A stretch of 64,000 bases of DNA from Cenococcum geophilum 1.58 (GCA_001692895.1 KV748210.1:620001-684000); one strand, 5' to 3'. Positions 36,599 to 50,214 are shown, counted from the stretch's first letter. The notes: generated from the sequence alone by a model not told the origin. Numbers and translations: made by a program.

Positions 36599-37100
36599 AG
36601 CTGCATTAGGAAATAGAAGTTTCCGCAGCAGGAAATGGATGCTCGCTTAGCATCTCGCCGCTTTTATTTGGCCCGTGCGCTGACCTCATCATATAAAAGC
36701 ACGCTTCCCTCGCCGGTTTACTTTCCTCCCTCCATCGTCTCTTTTCCCCCAATACCGCGCTTTCTCCTTATTAGACGCTTGAACTGTATCTATAAGGCAT
36801 TTTCTCTCCCCTTAGCAATTATGCAATCGCTACACTGCCCGGCTGTCTCTAATTTTCCTCCCTTTTATGGACCGCCGACGACGGCGCTACGCTGCAATAC
36901 GTCCCTTGGCAGTCCCTATTTATACCTCTCCTCTTTAACATTTAGTAAGTATCTCTGCCCCTGCCTAGGTTTTTATCCACTCTATTTCCCTCGGGTTTCC
37001 TGTAGCTAGGCAGTGTTTTTAAAGTCTCTTCTGCCCTTTGTATAAGAATCGCTTATAAACAGGTACTGATTTCCTTTTCCTTCTCGCATTACTTCTATAC
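36599..37100. other. GC-richer patch with weak open frame
   Basis: Composition rises here and RIP marks fall. A 124-codon plus-strand frame at 36635-37009 (MDARLASRRFYLARAL...) is rich in Pro, Ser, Leu and Cys and has no recognised domain; its reality as a gene is doubtful. The sharp edge near 36599 (GAGTGGAGCTGCATTAGG) may be the end of an unrecognised element or a former promoter region. Confidence 0.35.
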
Positions 37101-37384
37101 CTTTTAGTTTCCCCCCTTTAGAAGCCGACGTTCCCTCCTATAGCTTCTTACTTTAGAGATCTTCGGCCACCTACTATATTAATAATTACGCGGAACGGCA
37201 ATAGAGTCGCCTTAGACGCCCCAATAATATCTTAGTAGGAGGGGTTAAGCCTATATAGTTTTAGCTAGACGCTTAGTAAGCTTATGGGACTATATAGTTT
37301 TAGGGAAACAATTGGCCTTAAACCCTCTAAGTGTCGCTACTAGCCCAGTTTCACTGGAAAGTTAGGCTAGGTAAGCACGGCTAT

Positions 37385-37809
37385 TGTTACAGACGCTTTA
37401 AGTACGATGTTACGACTACTTGGAGAAGAGACGGAAGAAGCTAGTTGGTTGATTTAGGCATAGTCTAGGATGGAGCCGATAGAACCATATAACGAGGAAT
37501 AGTAACCAAGGTTACATAATATGCTACGTATTAAACAAGAGGAATGAGAGGAACTTACATACCTTACGTATAAGACGTATATTACGTATAAGAAGGATTT
37601 TATAGGAGTACGGTTATGTATTTAAGGACCCTTAGTCCCTACCTAAATAGTTCCTTTCTTGTAGTAATTCTTAGAATATAATTAGAGTTAATCTATTAGG
37701 CAACTACTCCACCAGTTATTATTACGTTGTTAACTTTTATACTTGCATTTTCTATACACTTAGCCCAATAATAAGCCCACCGTAGTTCTTGCTACAAGGT
37801 TCCGTTATA
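37385..37809 (+). repeat. 5' LTR of chromovirus
   Basis: 425 bases, TGTTACAGACGC...GGTTCCGTTATA. The expected terminal CA has become TA. Confidence 0.96.
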
Positions 37810-37853
37810 TAATTACTACCTAGTTATAGTATTAATATAAGAAGTTAAATAAC

Positions 37854-39330
37854 ATGCCACTAAAAGCAGCCACTATGACGCTATTAACGGCAGCAACTAC
37901 TTTAAGGACAGGAGGTGATACTAGTATAGCAGATACTAACTTATAGCAACCTATAACGGTCGGATAGCTATAGGAAATAGTTAACTAGCTAACAGCTAAT
38001 AATATAGTGTTAGAAGAAAGACTTAACGGGATAGGAGCAGCAAAGATTAAGCTATTATTAATTAAGAGATTTATAGGAAAGAGGTTAAAGCTTAAAGGAT
38101 TTCTTACGTAAATGTACTTTAAGGTCTTATAAGAGGGAGTAAAGTTACCTATACCCATAGATTGGATAGCCTACGCAGGACTATTCTTATTAGGAAAAGT
38201 ACTTAAGTGGTTTAAACTTTACCTTATAGAGATATAGATAAACGGAATAACGACTACTAACTAAGACGTGTAATTTATGTTCTTAAGTTGGGAAGGATTT
38301 ACAGAACGACTTACGCAGATATTTGGAGACCTAGAAGAAATAACTATAGCGGAAAGAAAACTCTAGAACCTCGTGTAATAAACTTTAGCAATTAAGTATA
38401 TAATATAGTTTCAGATACTAGCAATATAAGTAAAGTAGAATAATAGGGCGCTTAAGGCATAGTACAAACAGGGACTTAAGGCTAAAGTCTAGGACGCGAT
38501 TATCCTAATAAAAGATGCGGACACCCTAAGGGAACTAATAGATTAGGTAATTAAGATTAATAATTAGATCTACTAAAGGGAATAGGCTAAGAGAGGCTAA
38601 GATAGAGTTCTATAGTTATATAAGGCGTAGAGTACGCAATAACAAAAGCTAAGTTAGAAACTATAGTATAGCGTAGAGCTAATGGACCTAAGTGGCACTA
38701 AAAAAGCCTATAAGAGATAGAGTAAACTATAGAAACCTAGAGGATAAGGATTAGGTAATTAAAGGTCTAAGGAGTAGAGGCTGAATTAGGGATCTTATTA
38801 GCAGAAGACATTTAGGCGGACTCTATAGTAAGAGAAATGGTTTAAAAAAGGAGCTTACATAAATTGCGGAAAATAAAGTTATTACGTTAGAGACTATAAA
38901 AGTAGGTAGAGTTATTATATAGTAAAGGGTATAAGACTAGTAGACGATATATACGTATAAAGGGACGATAATGTGCTATAAGGAACAAAAGAATGTTTAA
39001 TTAGAAGTTTTGCGTTTTGTTATAATAACGCATACCAAATTTATAAGGATGCTAAGTATGGCATAAGCTATTAGCTATAAGAGCCAGCACCTATAGGATA
39101 TAAAGGAACTAATAAACTAGTTCGCAGATTAGATATTAAGGACGATGAATTTAACCTAGGTAAAATATTCTGTAACGATAAGGCAACAAGGGCCGCTTAC
39201 TAGGAGTAAGTAAACCTTAGAAATATTATACTAGAGGTAGAGGATAATTCCACTATAGAATAGGGAATATTAGTAGGGATCGAAACCCCACTAGACACGA
39301 TGTTTATCGCTTTATAAAACGCAAGAGAAG
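37854..39330 (+). pseudogene. Chromovirus Gag relic with CCHC zinc knuckle
   Basis: The frame starts MPLKAATM at 37854 and continues with RIP stops. A zinc knuckle at 38856-38897 has the right C-x2-C-x4-H-x4-C spacing, but three of the four ligands now read Tyr, leaving one Cys. Gag would form the retrotransposon particle and bind its RNA. The 3' limit is not sharp; readable sequence without a clear domain continues to about 40760. Confidence 0.85.
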
Positions 39331-40979
39331 TAAAATAGTAAACCACTTCGGCACTTAATAAAGGCAAAAGGCTAAAGGCTTAAGATTTTTATAGCGAGAT
39401 AAGAGATAACTAAGATTTTTAAAACGAGATAAGGCAAGCTTAAGGACCTATAATAGATAATAACCAATAGAGCAGAGTAGCAGCTTAGTTTAAAAATATA
39501 TAAATAAGCTTAGGATAGAAGTTCCTGCAGGTATAAGATTCTTAAGATAAGATAAGAACACTAAGTAAGCCTAGTTAGACTAAGGCTAAAGCTAAGCTTA
39601 AGTTAGAAGCGAGCTTAGGATTAAAGAACCTAAGGGGTTAAGAATTTGGAGTACAAATTAGGACACCTATAGATAAGAGGTAAAGAGCTTCTTTATAGAT
39701 TAGAGAATCTGCGGTATAAATAGTAATTAGATTAGGAGACGAATATATAAACCTAGAGGATTTACTAGTTAAATAAAGTATTCGGACTAAAGATCAAAAA
39801 ATTAATACTAGGATTAAGAAGTAAGACGACTTTAAGGATTAGAGCGTAAGGCGCAAACTAAAAGAAACTATAAAAGAGTTTAGGCAAAGAATTATTACAT
39901 AGTAAGAACAGAAACTAGATAAAAGATCTAGTATATTGGGATATATAAAGGATAGAGTATTAGTATAAAGAATTACTAATAGACTAAGAGTAGGTATACT
40001 AAGAGCTAAGTAGCTTACCAAACTGGAAGATAAAGAGGATTTAGGGATTCTAACTAGGTTCGAGAAACAATATATAAAGGGCTATCACAATACAGTAATA
40101 AGAAGATACTTCTTTATAGATAGACTGTATATACTCTAGCAGCTATACTAAAAGTAGTATAGGCAAAGGCATAATAATAAGTAGGAAGATTTCTATATAT
40201 AATTAGATAAAAAAGTTATTTAGAACTACCTAATTATAGAAAAGGCCATAACGCATATTAAAGGAGCCTTAATTATAATGTTAAAGGATCTAGAGGAACG
40301 TTTAGAGGACTAGAGAAGTAAGAGGCGCATCTTAGTACCTGTAAATAAAGTTATAACGTTTAGATTAGTACAATAAAGGTTTAAACTTAAGGATAAAAAT
40401 AAGCTAAGAGTTAACCTAAAGCACCTAGCACACTATACGTTATTATGGAATGCGTGCGTAAACGATATATACGAAATATATAAGAATCTAAAGGAAAAGA
40501 ATCGGAAATACCCTATAAGGATATACTAGATAACAGATAAGTAATAATATAGGAATGCCAAATATATATATAGATGGCATCCAGCAGAGGTCCAAGAGGA
40601 AGAAAGTTTAGTACTTTAACTAGAAAGATTCCTTATGGAAGAATGCTTAGACGGATAATAGTAGTAGGAATACCTAGAAAATATATATCTATGGTATATT
40701 AAAGATAAAAAGCGAACTAGGTATTGGCTAAAGAGTAAGCTAAGTATATTAGGATTAAGCAGCTAATAGNTAGGAAAAGTAGAGGCCTACGGAACTAAAG
40801 GGAGCTAATAGTAGAGCCTTAAACCCTTAAAAGAATTTAAGGATAACACCTAAATTTATAAGTTAATTGGTAAGATTAGCAGTTTAAAGCGCTAATAGAT
40901 AATAGAGTAACGCAAAACTATATTTTACTAGCAGCAGTTAAGAGAATAGGACTACCTTATAGACAAAAGAAACAACTTT

Positions 40980-43900
40980 ACCTATTAGTTATAATTTTAG
41001 GAGATCTAATAACCTATAGAGGAGGGATTATTAATCTTAAAATAGGACCTATTTAGATAACTATTAAAGGGAGATAAATCGAGATGTCTTTTAATATCCT
41101 ACTATTGGGACGGGACAAGGCAGTATTAGGTATACCTTAGTTATAGAAATATAATCCGAGGATTAATTAGATTATAGGTCAGGTTAATATTAGAGATACT
41201 TAACGCCGTAAGATACAATAATAAGCCAAGTTAGTATAGTACTAAGTAGGAGCAACCTATAAAGAAATAGAAAAAGGACTAAGTTATATACTAAAGAGAT
41301 ACTATAAGTATGGTAAGAAACTATAGTTACTAAGAAGTAAGAAGCTGTTAGAATATGCAGTATAGGATTATAAGATAGAGTTAGAACTAGAAATAAATCT
41401 AAAGTTCTTTCTAATCTATAAACTTACTGAAGAAGAAGGTAGAGCGTTAAAAGAGTTTGTCTAGGAAAATCTACGAAAGGGATATATTAGACTATTGCAG
41501 TTATTAGCGGGTTATCTAGTACTATTCGTACTAAAGAAAAATGGTAAACTAAGGCTATATATTGACTATAGATAATTAAACAGTATCACTAGGAAGGATA
41601 GGTATTCTTTACCCTTAATTAGCAAAATCTAAGATAGGATAGGCAATGTGTAAATCTTTATAAAGATAGATCTGAGATAGGCGTACCATTAGATTAGGAT
41701 TAAGGAAGGCGATAAATAGAAGGCAGTCTTTAGGTTAAAGGAAGGACTATATAAACTATTAGTTATGCAATTCGGGCTTATAAACACACTAGTAACGTTC
41801 TAAAAGCGTATTAATAATGTATTAGGAGAATACTTGGATAAATTTATTATAGTATATTTCGACAATATTATTATCTACTTAATAACTAAGGAAGAATACG
41901 GGGAATACGTTAAATAGGTTTTAAAGAGACTATAAGAAGAACAAATGCTAGTAGCAATTAAGAAATACGAGTTCTTTACTAGGAAGACTAATTTTGTTAA
42001 ATTTATTATTAAACTAGGCTAACTTAGTATAGATTTAAAGAAGATTAAGGCTATAGTAAATTAGTAGAAACTAGAGAACGTTATATAGTTAAGATTGTTT
42101 TTAGGGTTTTATAATTACTGTAGAAGGTTTATAGCGCAGTAGTTAAAGGATATTAAGCCACTTATAAGGTTAATAAAGAAAGAAGAACTATAGGTATAAG
42201 GAGAGGAGTAAAGAGAACTCTTTAAGAAAGTTAAAGAGTTGTTTACCTAGGAGCCAGTTCTTAAGATCTATTAACTAGGACTAGAGACGGTTATAGAGAC
42301 GGATATATTAGACTATGCACTAGGGGTATACTTTATATAAAAGCATTAAAATGGATAGCACCTAGTAGTATACTATAGTTAAAAGATAATACTACTAAAG
42401 TTAAACTATAACATCTATAATAAGGAGTTATTAAGTATAGTTATAGTATTAAAGGAATAGAGAGCATTCTTATAAGGTATAGAGAAACTATTTATGGTTA
42501 AGACGGATTATAAGAACCTAATAAAATTCTTAATAATAAAGGAACTTAACTAAAGATAGGTTAGATGGGTAGAGATACTTACGGAATACTATTTTAAGAT
42601 TTAGTATACTAAAGGTACAGACAATATAAGGGTAGATACTCTAAGCCGTAAAGCTAAACTATAAAATAAGGAGAAGCTATTAAGGGCTTTATTGCAAAAG
42701 GATATAGATAGATTAATTAGGTATAATTATCCAAGAATTGCAGTAACTTAAGAAGATAATAAACTAGAGAAAGTCTACGAGATACTAGAAAGCTTTTGGG
42801 TATAAAGAATTCTAGAAGCATAGCTAGAAGATCTATAGATAGATATATACGAAAATTAAGAAGCGAAGTATATTCTAAGAAGTATAGCAGAGTAGTTTAT
42901 AGAAGACTTCTATAAGGGACTAACTTAAGGATATAATGGAGCTACGGGCTTAGTATCGAGACTTTAAAAGGAGTACATTATTAACGGAATCTAGAGGATA
43001 GCTAGAAAAGTTATAAAGGAATATCTAGATTATTAAAGGAATAAACTAATAAGGCATAAGCTATATAGAGGGCTACAACCTATTAAAATACCAGAAAGAC
43101 TATGGGAGGTTATATTATGGGACTTTATTATTAAGTTACCAAAATTAAAAGATCCTATTACCGGATAAGATTATAACGCGATCTTAGTAATAATAGATAA
43201 GCTTACGAAGTGGGGATACTTTATAGCATATATAGAAGAAATCTTAGTGGAAGATGTCGCTAGAATCTATGTTAAAGAAGTGTTTATAAGATATAGAGCA
43301 CTAAGTAAGATTATATTGGATAGAGATCTAAGATTCGTAGTAGTATTCTAGGAAGTGTTCTTAGCGGAGTAAGGAGTTTAAGTAGTAACTTCTACTGTAT
43401 ATTATCCGCAGACAGACGGTTAAACGGAAAGATTAAATTAGACGCTAGAGCAGTATCTAAGGTATTATATCAATTATATATAGAATAATTAGGTATTACT
43501 ATTACTAGTTATATAGTTTATATACAATGTAATACCTTAAGAAGGAATAGGCATATTACCATTTAAGGCAAATTACGGATATAAGCTAAGAACATCGTTA
43601 TTACTATAGTAAGTAAAGAAAATAAGTAGTACAGCTAAAGAAAGAATGAAGACGTTAATAAATCTTTATGTAGACCTTATAGAATTAGTAAAGAAAGTAT
43701 AAGAGAGAATAAAAAAGTACTATAATACTAAGAAATCTAAGGGACCAGATCTTAAGGAGGGAGATAAAGTATGGTTACTATATAAAAATTTTAAGAGTTA
43801 ATAACTAAGTAAGAAGTTAGACTACGTTAAACTAAGACCTTTTAAAATTACACAGAGGATTTCACCGGTTATATTTAAGTTAAACCTGCTAGCTAAAATA

Positions 43901-44188
43901 AAGATCTACCCTATATAGTATATCGTAATGCTAGAGCTAGCATATAGGAATATTAAGCCACCAGTTTATAAAGTAGACATATATAGAGGACAAGAAGAAG
44001 ATAAATGGTAAGTATTAAAGATCGTTAATTATAAGGACATTAATAATAAAATATAGTACGAAGTTAAGTGGATAGGCTATACTAAGACTACCTAGGAGCC
44101 ACTAGAGAATTTAAAGAACGCTATAGGAAAGGTATAGGAGTATTAGAAGAAATTAGGTTAGGTAGTATTAATAAAAAAGGATCGCTAA
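40980..44188 (+). pseudogene. Chromovirus Pol relic: protease, RT, RNase H, integrase, chromodomain
   Basis: One frame carries the whole polyprotein. An aspartic-protease-like tail lies near 41030-41150 (LLLGRDKAVLG). RT spans about 41430-41990, with LYIDYRQLN, FIKIDLRQAYHQIRI and the active site YFDN at 41855-41866, expected YFDD. RNase H spans about 42290-42640 (ETDILDYALG, KGTDN). Integrase spans about 42930-43640: WDFIIKLP, IILDRDLRF and QTDGQTERLN give the D,D,E positions. A C-terminal chromodomain (KIVNYK ... YEVKWIGY) is at about 43990-44170, which defines a chromovirus. All stops are of RIP type. The frame's terminal TAA is at 44186-44188. Confidence 0.95.
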
Positions 44189-44880
44189 AGAATGAGTCAC
44201 CTAAGGGGGACCTAAGAAGAGTAGTTGCCGAACTACTTAGATCTATTTCCTTCTCTATTAAAGGAGAGTCTGTTCTTTTATTGCCTAGTTCCTATAAACC
44301 TTATTTTATAAGTTTCTACTTCTTAAAACAAACCTTCTTATAAACCTTCTTAAGATAAAACAGACGAGTAGACGCCGCAATTTAAGCATTTAGGGCCTTC
44401 TGTTCCGCGTTACAAGAACGTTCCAACTTAGTAAGGGCTTGTAATAGTTTACTATCTAGCTGTATAGCAGTAGATTGAATATAAGACCCTAAGATAAATT
44501 AATTAGGGAACCAGACGACTATTAAGAGTAATAGGTTGCGTATATTTAGTATTAAAAGTAAAGCAAACGTTATAGGACGAACGAATATTTGCTTTAGTAC
44601 ACTCTAAGCAAAAAAATAGTTATCGCGAAGATGGGTTCGCTAACGTAATATAAACTAACCCCTTTTTCGAACAATAAGAACACGGAGACGGTATAATCTC
44701 ACTAAGAGATAATATTGCAGTAATAGTGCGAGCACAACGTTAGGCGTATAAAGAAGAAATTACTTTAGGTATAATAAGCAATAATATTAACTAAATTAAT
44801 TAGATGGATATTACACCTCTAGTAAATAACTTAGAGATATTTTAAATCTTTAAGGACGAAGATAAAGAGGAGGGAGATAG
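44189..44880 (+). other. Chromovirus 3' region and polypurine tract
   Basis: About 0.7 kb lies between pol and the 3' LTR without a recognised protein. The same region is present at the start of the window on the minus strand, so it is a constant part of this family. The last 17 bases are purine-rich and are the likely plus-strand primer. Confidence 0.65.
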
Positions 44881-45302
44881 TGTTACGGACGCTTTAAGTA
44901 CGATATTATAACTACTTAGAGAAGAGACGGAAGAAGCTAGTTGGTTAATTTAGGCATGGTTTAGGATAGAGCTAATAGAACTATGTGACGAGGAATAGTA
45001 ACTAAGGTTATATAATGTGCTACGTATTAAACAAGAGGAATAAGAGGAACTTACGTACCTTATATATAAGATGTATATTATGTATAAAAAGGATTTTATA
45101 GGAGTACGGTTGTGTATTTAAGGACCCTTAGTCCCTACCTAGATAGTTCCTTCCTTATAGTGATTCTTAGAATACAATTAGAGTTAATCTATTAGACCAC
45201 TCCACCAGTTGTTATTGCGTTGTTGACTTTTGTACTTGCATTTCCTACACACCTAGCCTAATAACAAGCCCACCGTAGTTCTTGCTATAAGGTTCCGTTA
45301 CA
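44881..45302 (+). repeat. 3' LTR of chromovirus
   Basis: 422 bases, TGTTACGGACGC...GGTTCCGTTACA, with intact terminal TG and CA. It differs from the 5' LTR mostly by transitions. Confidence 0.96.
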
Positions 45303-45307
45303 GCTAT

Positions 45308-46220
45308 GACCCGCTATTAAGCTATGCAGGTAGCAGTTAAGAAAAGTACCCGCCTAGGCTATATAATGTATTAAGTTAAGTAATATATATCTATTTGCAT
45401 AATAGCAGTGTCCTATTATAGCGTTTTTAGCACAATAGGGGCTTGTTTAGGCGCCAGTCTCTCTATATGGTGTAATCTACGCCGCTAGAAGCCTAAGGTC
45501 TAGAGCCTAAACCTATATTTTAGCCTAAACTTGGGCTTTAGGGTCGCCGATAATATGAAATTTTATATTAGGATCTCTCTATATAGTATATAAGGCGCGG
45601 ATTACACGGAACGGGCATCTATAGACTTGTATAATTGTTAGGCGGACTCTAACAGAAAAGGGGTAGTATATCTGGCAATGCAGCCTGGCTCCTAGGAGCT
45701 GGCGCTATAATCCCTCGTTCCCCTTAACGGGTATTAGTAGGATATTCGCGCACGTTTTTATTTAATAAGAGAGGCTTTATGCGAGGGCTATATCGCCACT
45801 AAATCTTTGCGGCCGGATGATAAACTTAGCTATATAGCGCGAAGGTAATTCGCCAGCTTGGTATTCCTCTAGCGTAAATGCGTTTTAAACACGGCCTTAT
45901 ACGGGCTGCTACCTGCTAAGCGCTAAATGTCATTTATATAAGCTCTCTAAAAGAATCTAAATTTGGTGACGGTTCCTTAAATATAGAGCCTTCGCCTACT
46001 TAAATCTCACTATCCCCGTTCTTCTCGCACCACTAGGACTCCTTTAAGAGAGCAACGACAGCAGCGATAGTAATGTCTTTTAATGCTTTTCCCGTCTCTT
46101 AGACGCAAAAACCCCTTTATATTATACCTTATAATAGTCCCCCTAAGCTAAAGCAATGCTCTTAACGTCCTAACCTATAGAATACCGCGTCTACCGTTAA
46201 TAAATAGTATAACATTGATA
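45308..46220. other. Decayed sequence without a recognised gene
   Basis: Mixed-composition sequence flanking the chromovirus. Open stretches near 46070-46200 are in another frame from the chromodomain gene and could be its upstream exon; nothing firmer can be said. Confidence 0.35.
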
Positions 46221-46221
46221 A

Positions 46222-47630
46222 GATTCTAGGGATCGCGCCTAGATTAAATACTTAGCTAAAGAATAAAGGGGTTCTTGTACCCACGTCGCATAGAGCCAAA
46301 GTTATGGATTTAATATGCTTAGGTAGGCGTCCCTAAAGCTAACGAAATAATATTTTAACATAAGCGCAGACGACGAAGTTAATGGTAAAATTAGTGGTGG
46401 TGGAGATGGAGGAAGTAGTGATGTTAGTAGTGACGACGGTTTCTCCACCTAGGATAAACGTAAAAGTGTAGGGGTTAAGCAAAGCGTCTTAATATAAACT
46501 TCTCTAGAAGACACGAGGGATAAAAGCTTAAATCAGCCCGCTCCTTCTAAGGGTAGTAATTAAGGTAAGTGCCTAGGCCTAATTAGGATAGTAGCTCTTG
46601 TATACCATTTCTAACATTGTATAGAGAATACAGTCGTTATTAAAAACAGTTAACCTGAATCCGATACTAATACCAATAATAAGGGCTACCCGTAGGAAGA
46701 TGATATAGGTACGCAGATAGACAATTAGTTTGAAGTCTCGGGTATTTTAATCCCGGAGTGTCGCGGTAGAGAGTGTCCTATAGGTGTAAAGGATGCTATT
46801 AACTTGGAGGCGGTTAAGGGAGCGGAGCCTTAAGCTAGTGAGCTCCCGCGTCGCGAACTTACGTTAACGCAGCCAACTGTAAACGACTTACTACCCCGCT
46901 CGAGCTGCGATGGCGAGAAGAAAAATACCGTGCGTTTTGCCAACCTATCGCTAATGACGAATATTAAATAGCTAACGTAAGAGGCCGGTAGCCACTCTGT
47001 CCTAGAAGCTACAATATATTAGCCGCAGCGACCGATAAAGGCAAAGAGGCAAGGTAAGTATATACCATTGTAAGTACGTCCGTCCTATCTAATTAGTGCT
47101 AAGGCGAATTTCCTACGCCCGAAAATGCGAGTAGCAGCGGCGGTAACGATGGCGATGGCGATGGTAGCGACAACGATAGCGACAGCGATAACCACACAAC
47201 GTGCGACACGTTGCCGACGCGTAAGCGGAAACGCCCCCTGCTGGCCTATACTGTTAGCCGCAAGCAGTATAGTCGAAAGTTAAATATAGCGTCGAAGCAG
47301 CATTCTGGGCGCGCTGCACACTCTATAAGGCGACAAAAGCCATCTCTGCTCCGTAGCAGACCTTAGAATAATAAGTACGCTTCTACACTCTATTTGCAAT
47401 CTAAGACAGCTCCTTTAACTAAAGTAAATAAAGACGATAAATATAAGGTAGAGGAGATCCTTAAAGCCCGTATCTATCGCAGAAAGCTACAGTACTATAT
47501 TAAATGGCTTAGGTATAAGAACGACCTAAAGTGGTACAATGTGTCCAACTTTAAAAATAGCCCGCATAAGCTCCGTGATTTTTATACGGCCAACCCTACC
47601 CACCTAGGGCCTCCAAAATGGTTAGATTAG
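46222..47630 (+). pseudogene. Chromodomain protein gene, RIP-damaged
   Basis: The 3' end is open from 47394 to 47630 and encodes a chromodomain: YKVEEILKARIYRRKLQYY (beta strands), IKWLRYKNDLKWYN and the helix SPHKLRDFY, ending GPPKWLD. The same frame runs upstream to 47104 with one RIP stop, through Asp/Gly/Ser-rich sequence and a basic stretch (RKRKRP). A likely 50-bp intron, GTAAGT at 47054 to AG at 47103, joins it in phase to an upstream exon with readable acidic and polar sequence back to about 46222. Such chromodomain proteins read methylated histone tails or belong to transposons. The start is not resolved. Confidence 0.75.
47054..47103 (+). other. Candidate intron of chromodomain gene
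   Basis: GTAAGTATA donor, CTAATTAG-like branch region and a terminal AAG. The 50-bp length is typical of fungi. Removing it keeps the reading frame, since exon 1 ends after one codon base and exon 2 supplies two. The AAG acceptor is less common than CAG or TAG. Confidence 0.5.
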
Positions 47631-47639
47631 TAGGTATAA

Positions 47640-48515
47640 TGTTAGGAGGCGGACAGAGATGCGGACGACTATATTGATAATAACAAGCCTAAGAGATTAT
47701 ACACTAGAGGCGGAATACCGCAAGGATTAATAGGAGGTATTTCTTAAACAGGTCGGCTTATTTCGCCTAGAGAATGCGATTTTCTTATATACTGTTGTAT
47801 GCTATAGAGAAGGGATATAAGCAAATCGTATAGAGGCTGCTGGTCTCGTGCAAATAACTATATATAAAGAACCATTCTTATAATATATAGGCAATGTATT
47901 TAGGTTTAGAGCTTTTAGGAGACTCTTAATCCTAGGAGAACTAATCTTAACTGCCTATTCCTACCTTTATTTTCTGGTACAATTACTATATATATAGTGT
48001 AGATATTGCGGATTAATTGCGCTTATACTTTATGATGTAGAGGATCTATGGAGGGACCTGGAAGCCTCTGTTCCACTTCCTGCTTAATATAGTAATTGGA
48101 AACCTATATCTCACCACCCTACTACCTACCACTATATATCTTACTACCCTGTTTCTGTTACCTATACCTACCTTATATATCTAAAGGGGCTCCTAGAGCT
48201 AGCCTAAATTAATAGAGTTTTTATTCTAAACCGTCCGGTTAATACGAGCTAATTAAGCTGTTCGACAAGGTTTACTGCTTGGCTTGCGTAGAGGCTGGCA
48301 GGCGTACTTATTGACTAGAAAAAACCAGGTCGGAAAAGGAGGACTTATATGTCGATTGATCTATAAAGGAAAAAAGACTATATATGTAAGGTGGGTGCGA
48401 GCAACGGGAAGAAGGGGGGGGTTAGGCAACTAAAACGTGGTAATACGTAGCTAAGACGGTGGTAAGATAACCCGATTTTAGTTAACGGTACTTAGGTACA
48501 CGTTAGAAAGCTCTA
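47640..48515. other. Decayed sequence, possible upstream part of a piggyBac-like gene
   Basis: Fragmentary plus-strand frames with RIP stops. No convincing catalytic motif was found. A G run near 48413-48420 may mark an indel hotspot. Confidence 0.3.
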
Positions 48516-48668
48516 TTAGAGCTATTATTAAATACTACAAAGTAAGGAATGGGAGAGGCGTAAGCGTGCTCCGAGGACTTATTTTGGCTGCGGTATGTGT
48601 AAAATACCATTCTATAGGAAGGACAACTGCTAGCGACCTTATATTAAGCGACTTGACTCTAAAAATTA
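48516..48668 (+). pseudogene. piggyBac-like cysteine-rich C-terminal domain
   Basis: The frame reads RKRAPRTYFGCGMCKIPFYR followed by KDNC, a TAG and RPY. If Tyr and the stop are read as RIP products of Cys, Trp and His, the spacing matches the zinc-binding tail of fungal piggyBac transposases (FGC..C...LCR.G.CW...H). The catalytic part was not found upstream. It could belong to another zinc-finger family. Confidence 0.45.
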
Positions 48669-50214
48669 AGTTTATATATCAAATTACTATAAATTAAAAG
48701 CTTTATATTCTTAAGTACGGACATCAAATTCAGCTAATTTAATTGGTTGGTTCTTATTAATAACCTAAGGACCTAAATCATCGTGCTAAGGGATAGGTTT
48801 AGAACACTCCGGGACCGGTAACTAAGAATCTAAGCGTGAAGAGGATACGACTTCTAAGCAAGACCTGGGCCTACTAAAAAAGTAATTATATAACGCTAAT
48901 ACACGCTTTACGCAGAGGAGGTATTAAGAGGGCGGGCGATATTTTGTGGCCGCTAAAGCCCTACCTACTTCATTGGAAATATAGCTGGCGAGTTAAAGGT
49001 TCGCAGATATTAGTAATACGTCAACTATTTCTCCTCTAGTTACGCCTAGCCTTCTCGCTTATTACCTTTGAGATTTCTTACGGTTTAGTAGAGCATGCGG
49101 CATTTACGTAGGTTGTGGTATGCCGTCTTAATTTCTACTCAGCTGTTGTGTTTAGTTGTATAGGTAAGATATCTAGATAAGATTCGGCCAGCCTCTTTAC
49201 GCGTTTAGATATACGCACACTTCGGCGTAGTTTATAACTATTAGAATGCTCTTTTGTCGGCTAGGGCGTTTAAGTAGATATTTATAGGCTTCTGCGTGCA
49301 CTAACCGTAGGTAGTAACTATCCTCTTAATCCATTGCTAGTATAATTTCCAAGTAACGGAACCGCATAGTGAACTCTGCTTTATTGTTCGTTAAGTAAAC
49401 GTCTTTTTTTTAAGCAACTTTGGAGACTTTAGAGGGTTTAGCTAGGCTAAGTACTAGCTAGTTTATAAAATGCCCGCCTCTACGCTAATAGCTCTTCCCC
49501 AATATACCTAACTAAGAAGCTTTGTACGCTAGGCCACTAAATAATGGCTTTAAATATAGTAGGCTATTTTTACCTTCGTAATCCTAGTTAGTCACAAAAG
49601 CAGCTTATAGGTAAGTACTGCCTTACCTAGCTCTTCTTCTACGGCTTTTAACGAATCTTGTAATAAATTGTATTTTTTTGCCAATAAACCCATTAGAATG
49701 CCTTATGGTATTTCCCTCCAGTCTTAAAAATGCTGTCCGCGTTGCGAGTAGTAGTCCAATATAAGTTAGACTAGGTCCCTAAAAACATTCTCCTCTATCC
49801 TCTAGTAGTTAGGATAAGAGATAAATCCGCGTACACGCTTATAAGCATCACTATTATCGCTATATAGATGTAGAAAGATTTCATGCTGAGATAAAAGAGA
49901 CCCTATATTAGGTAAGGGTTTAAAAGTCGCTCTATAGACTTCTAGTGTTGCATTAATAAGCCCTAAGTTAAGTAGCTATTAAGAAGCGACTTTTAACAAG
50001 GTATTAAACAATATTTTCATATTTAGTAGACGACGGAGCACTATATAAAAGTCAGGAAGACGTTAAGGGGTAGATAATTACGTGACGGCGCATAGATTAT
50101 ATATAGAATTAGTCAGCAGTAACCTAGTGTCCTAAAAATTACCTTATTTCCAGACGTTATAATCACGTATTAATTTTATCATGTGCAGATTATATAAACT
50201 TAGATAAACGTCTG
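48669..50214. other. No gene recognised
   Basis: Degraded sequence of moderate AT content. Neither strand gave a recognisable domain. Confidence 0.4.

Larger units (their letters stand above)
37385..45302 (+). mobile_element. Structurally complete Ty3/Gypsy chromovirus, TSD GCTAT
   Basis: LTRs at 37385-37809 and 44881-45302 flank gag, a spacer and pol, 7.9 kb in all. GCTAT at 37380-37384 and 45303-45307 is a perfect target duplication. A purine-rich tract AAAGAGGAGGGAGATAG (44864-44880) directly precedes the 3' LTR. The gag frame (from 37854) and the pol frame differ by one, consistent with a -1 shift. Many Gln and Trp codons are now stops and the RT active site is damaged. It is the reference copy for the split minus-strand relic. 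One ambiguous base is at 40770. Confidence 0.96.

Noticed and set aside
36635-37009. 124-codon frame as a secreted or effector-like gene
   Set aside because: No signal peptide-like start, no recognisable domain, and a composition (Pro/Ser/Leu) explained by a pyrimidine-rich patch.
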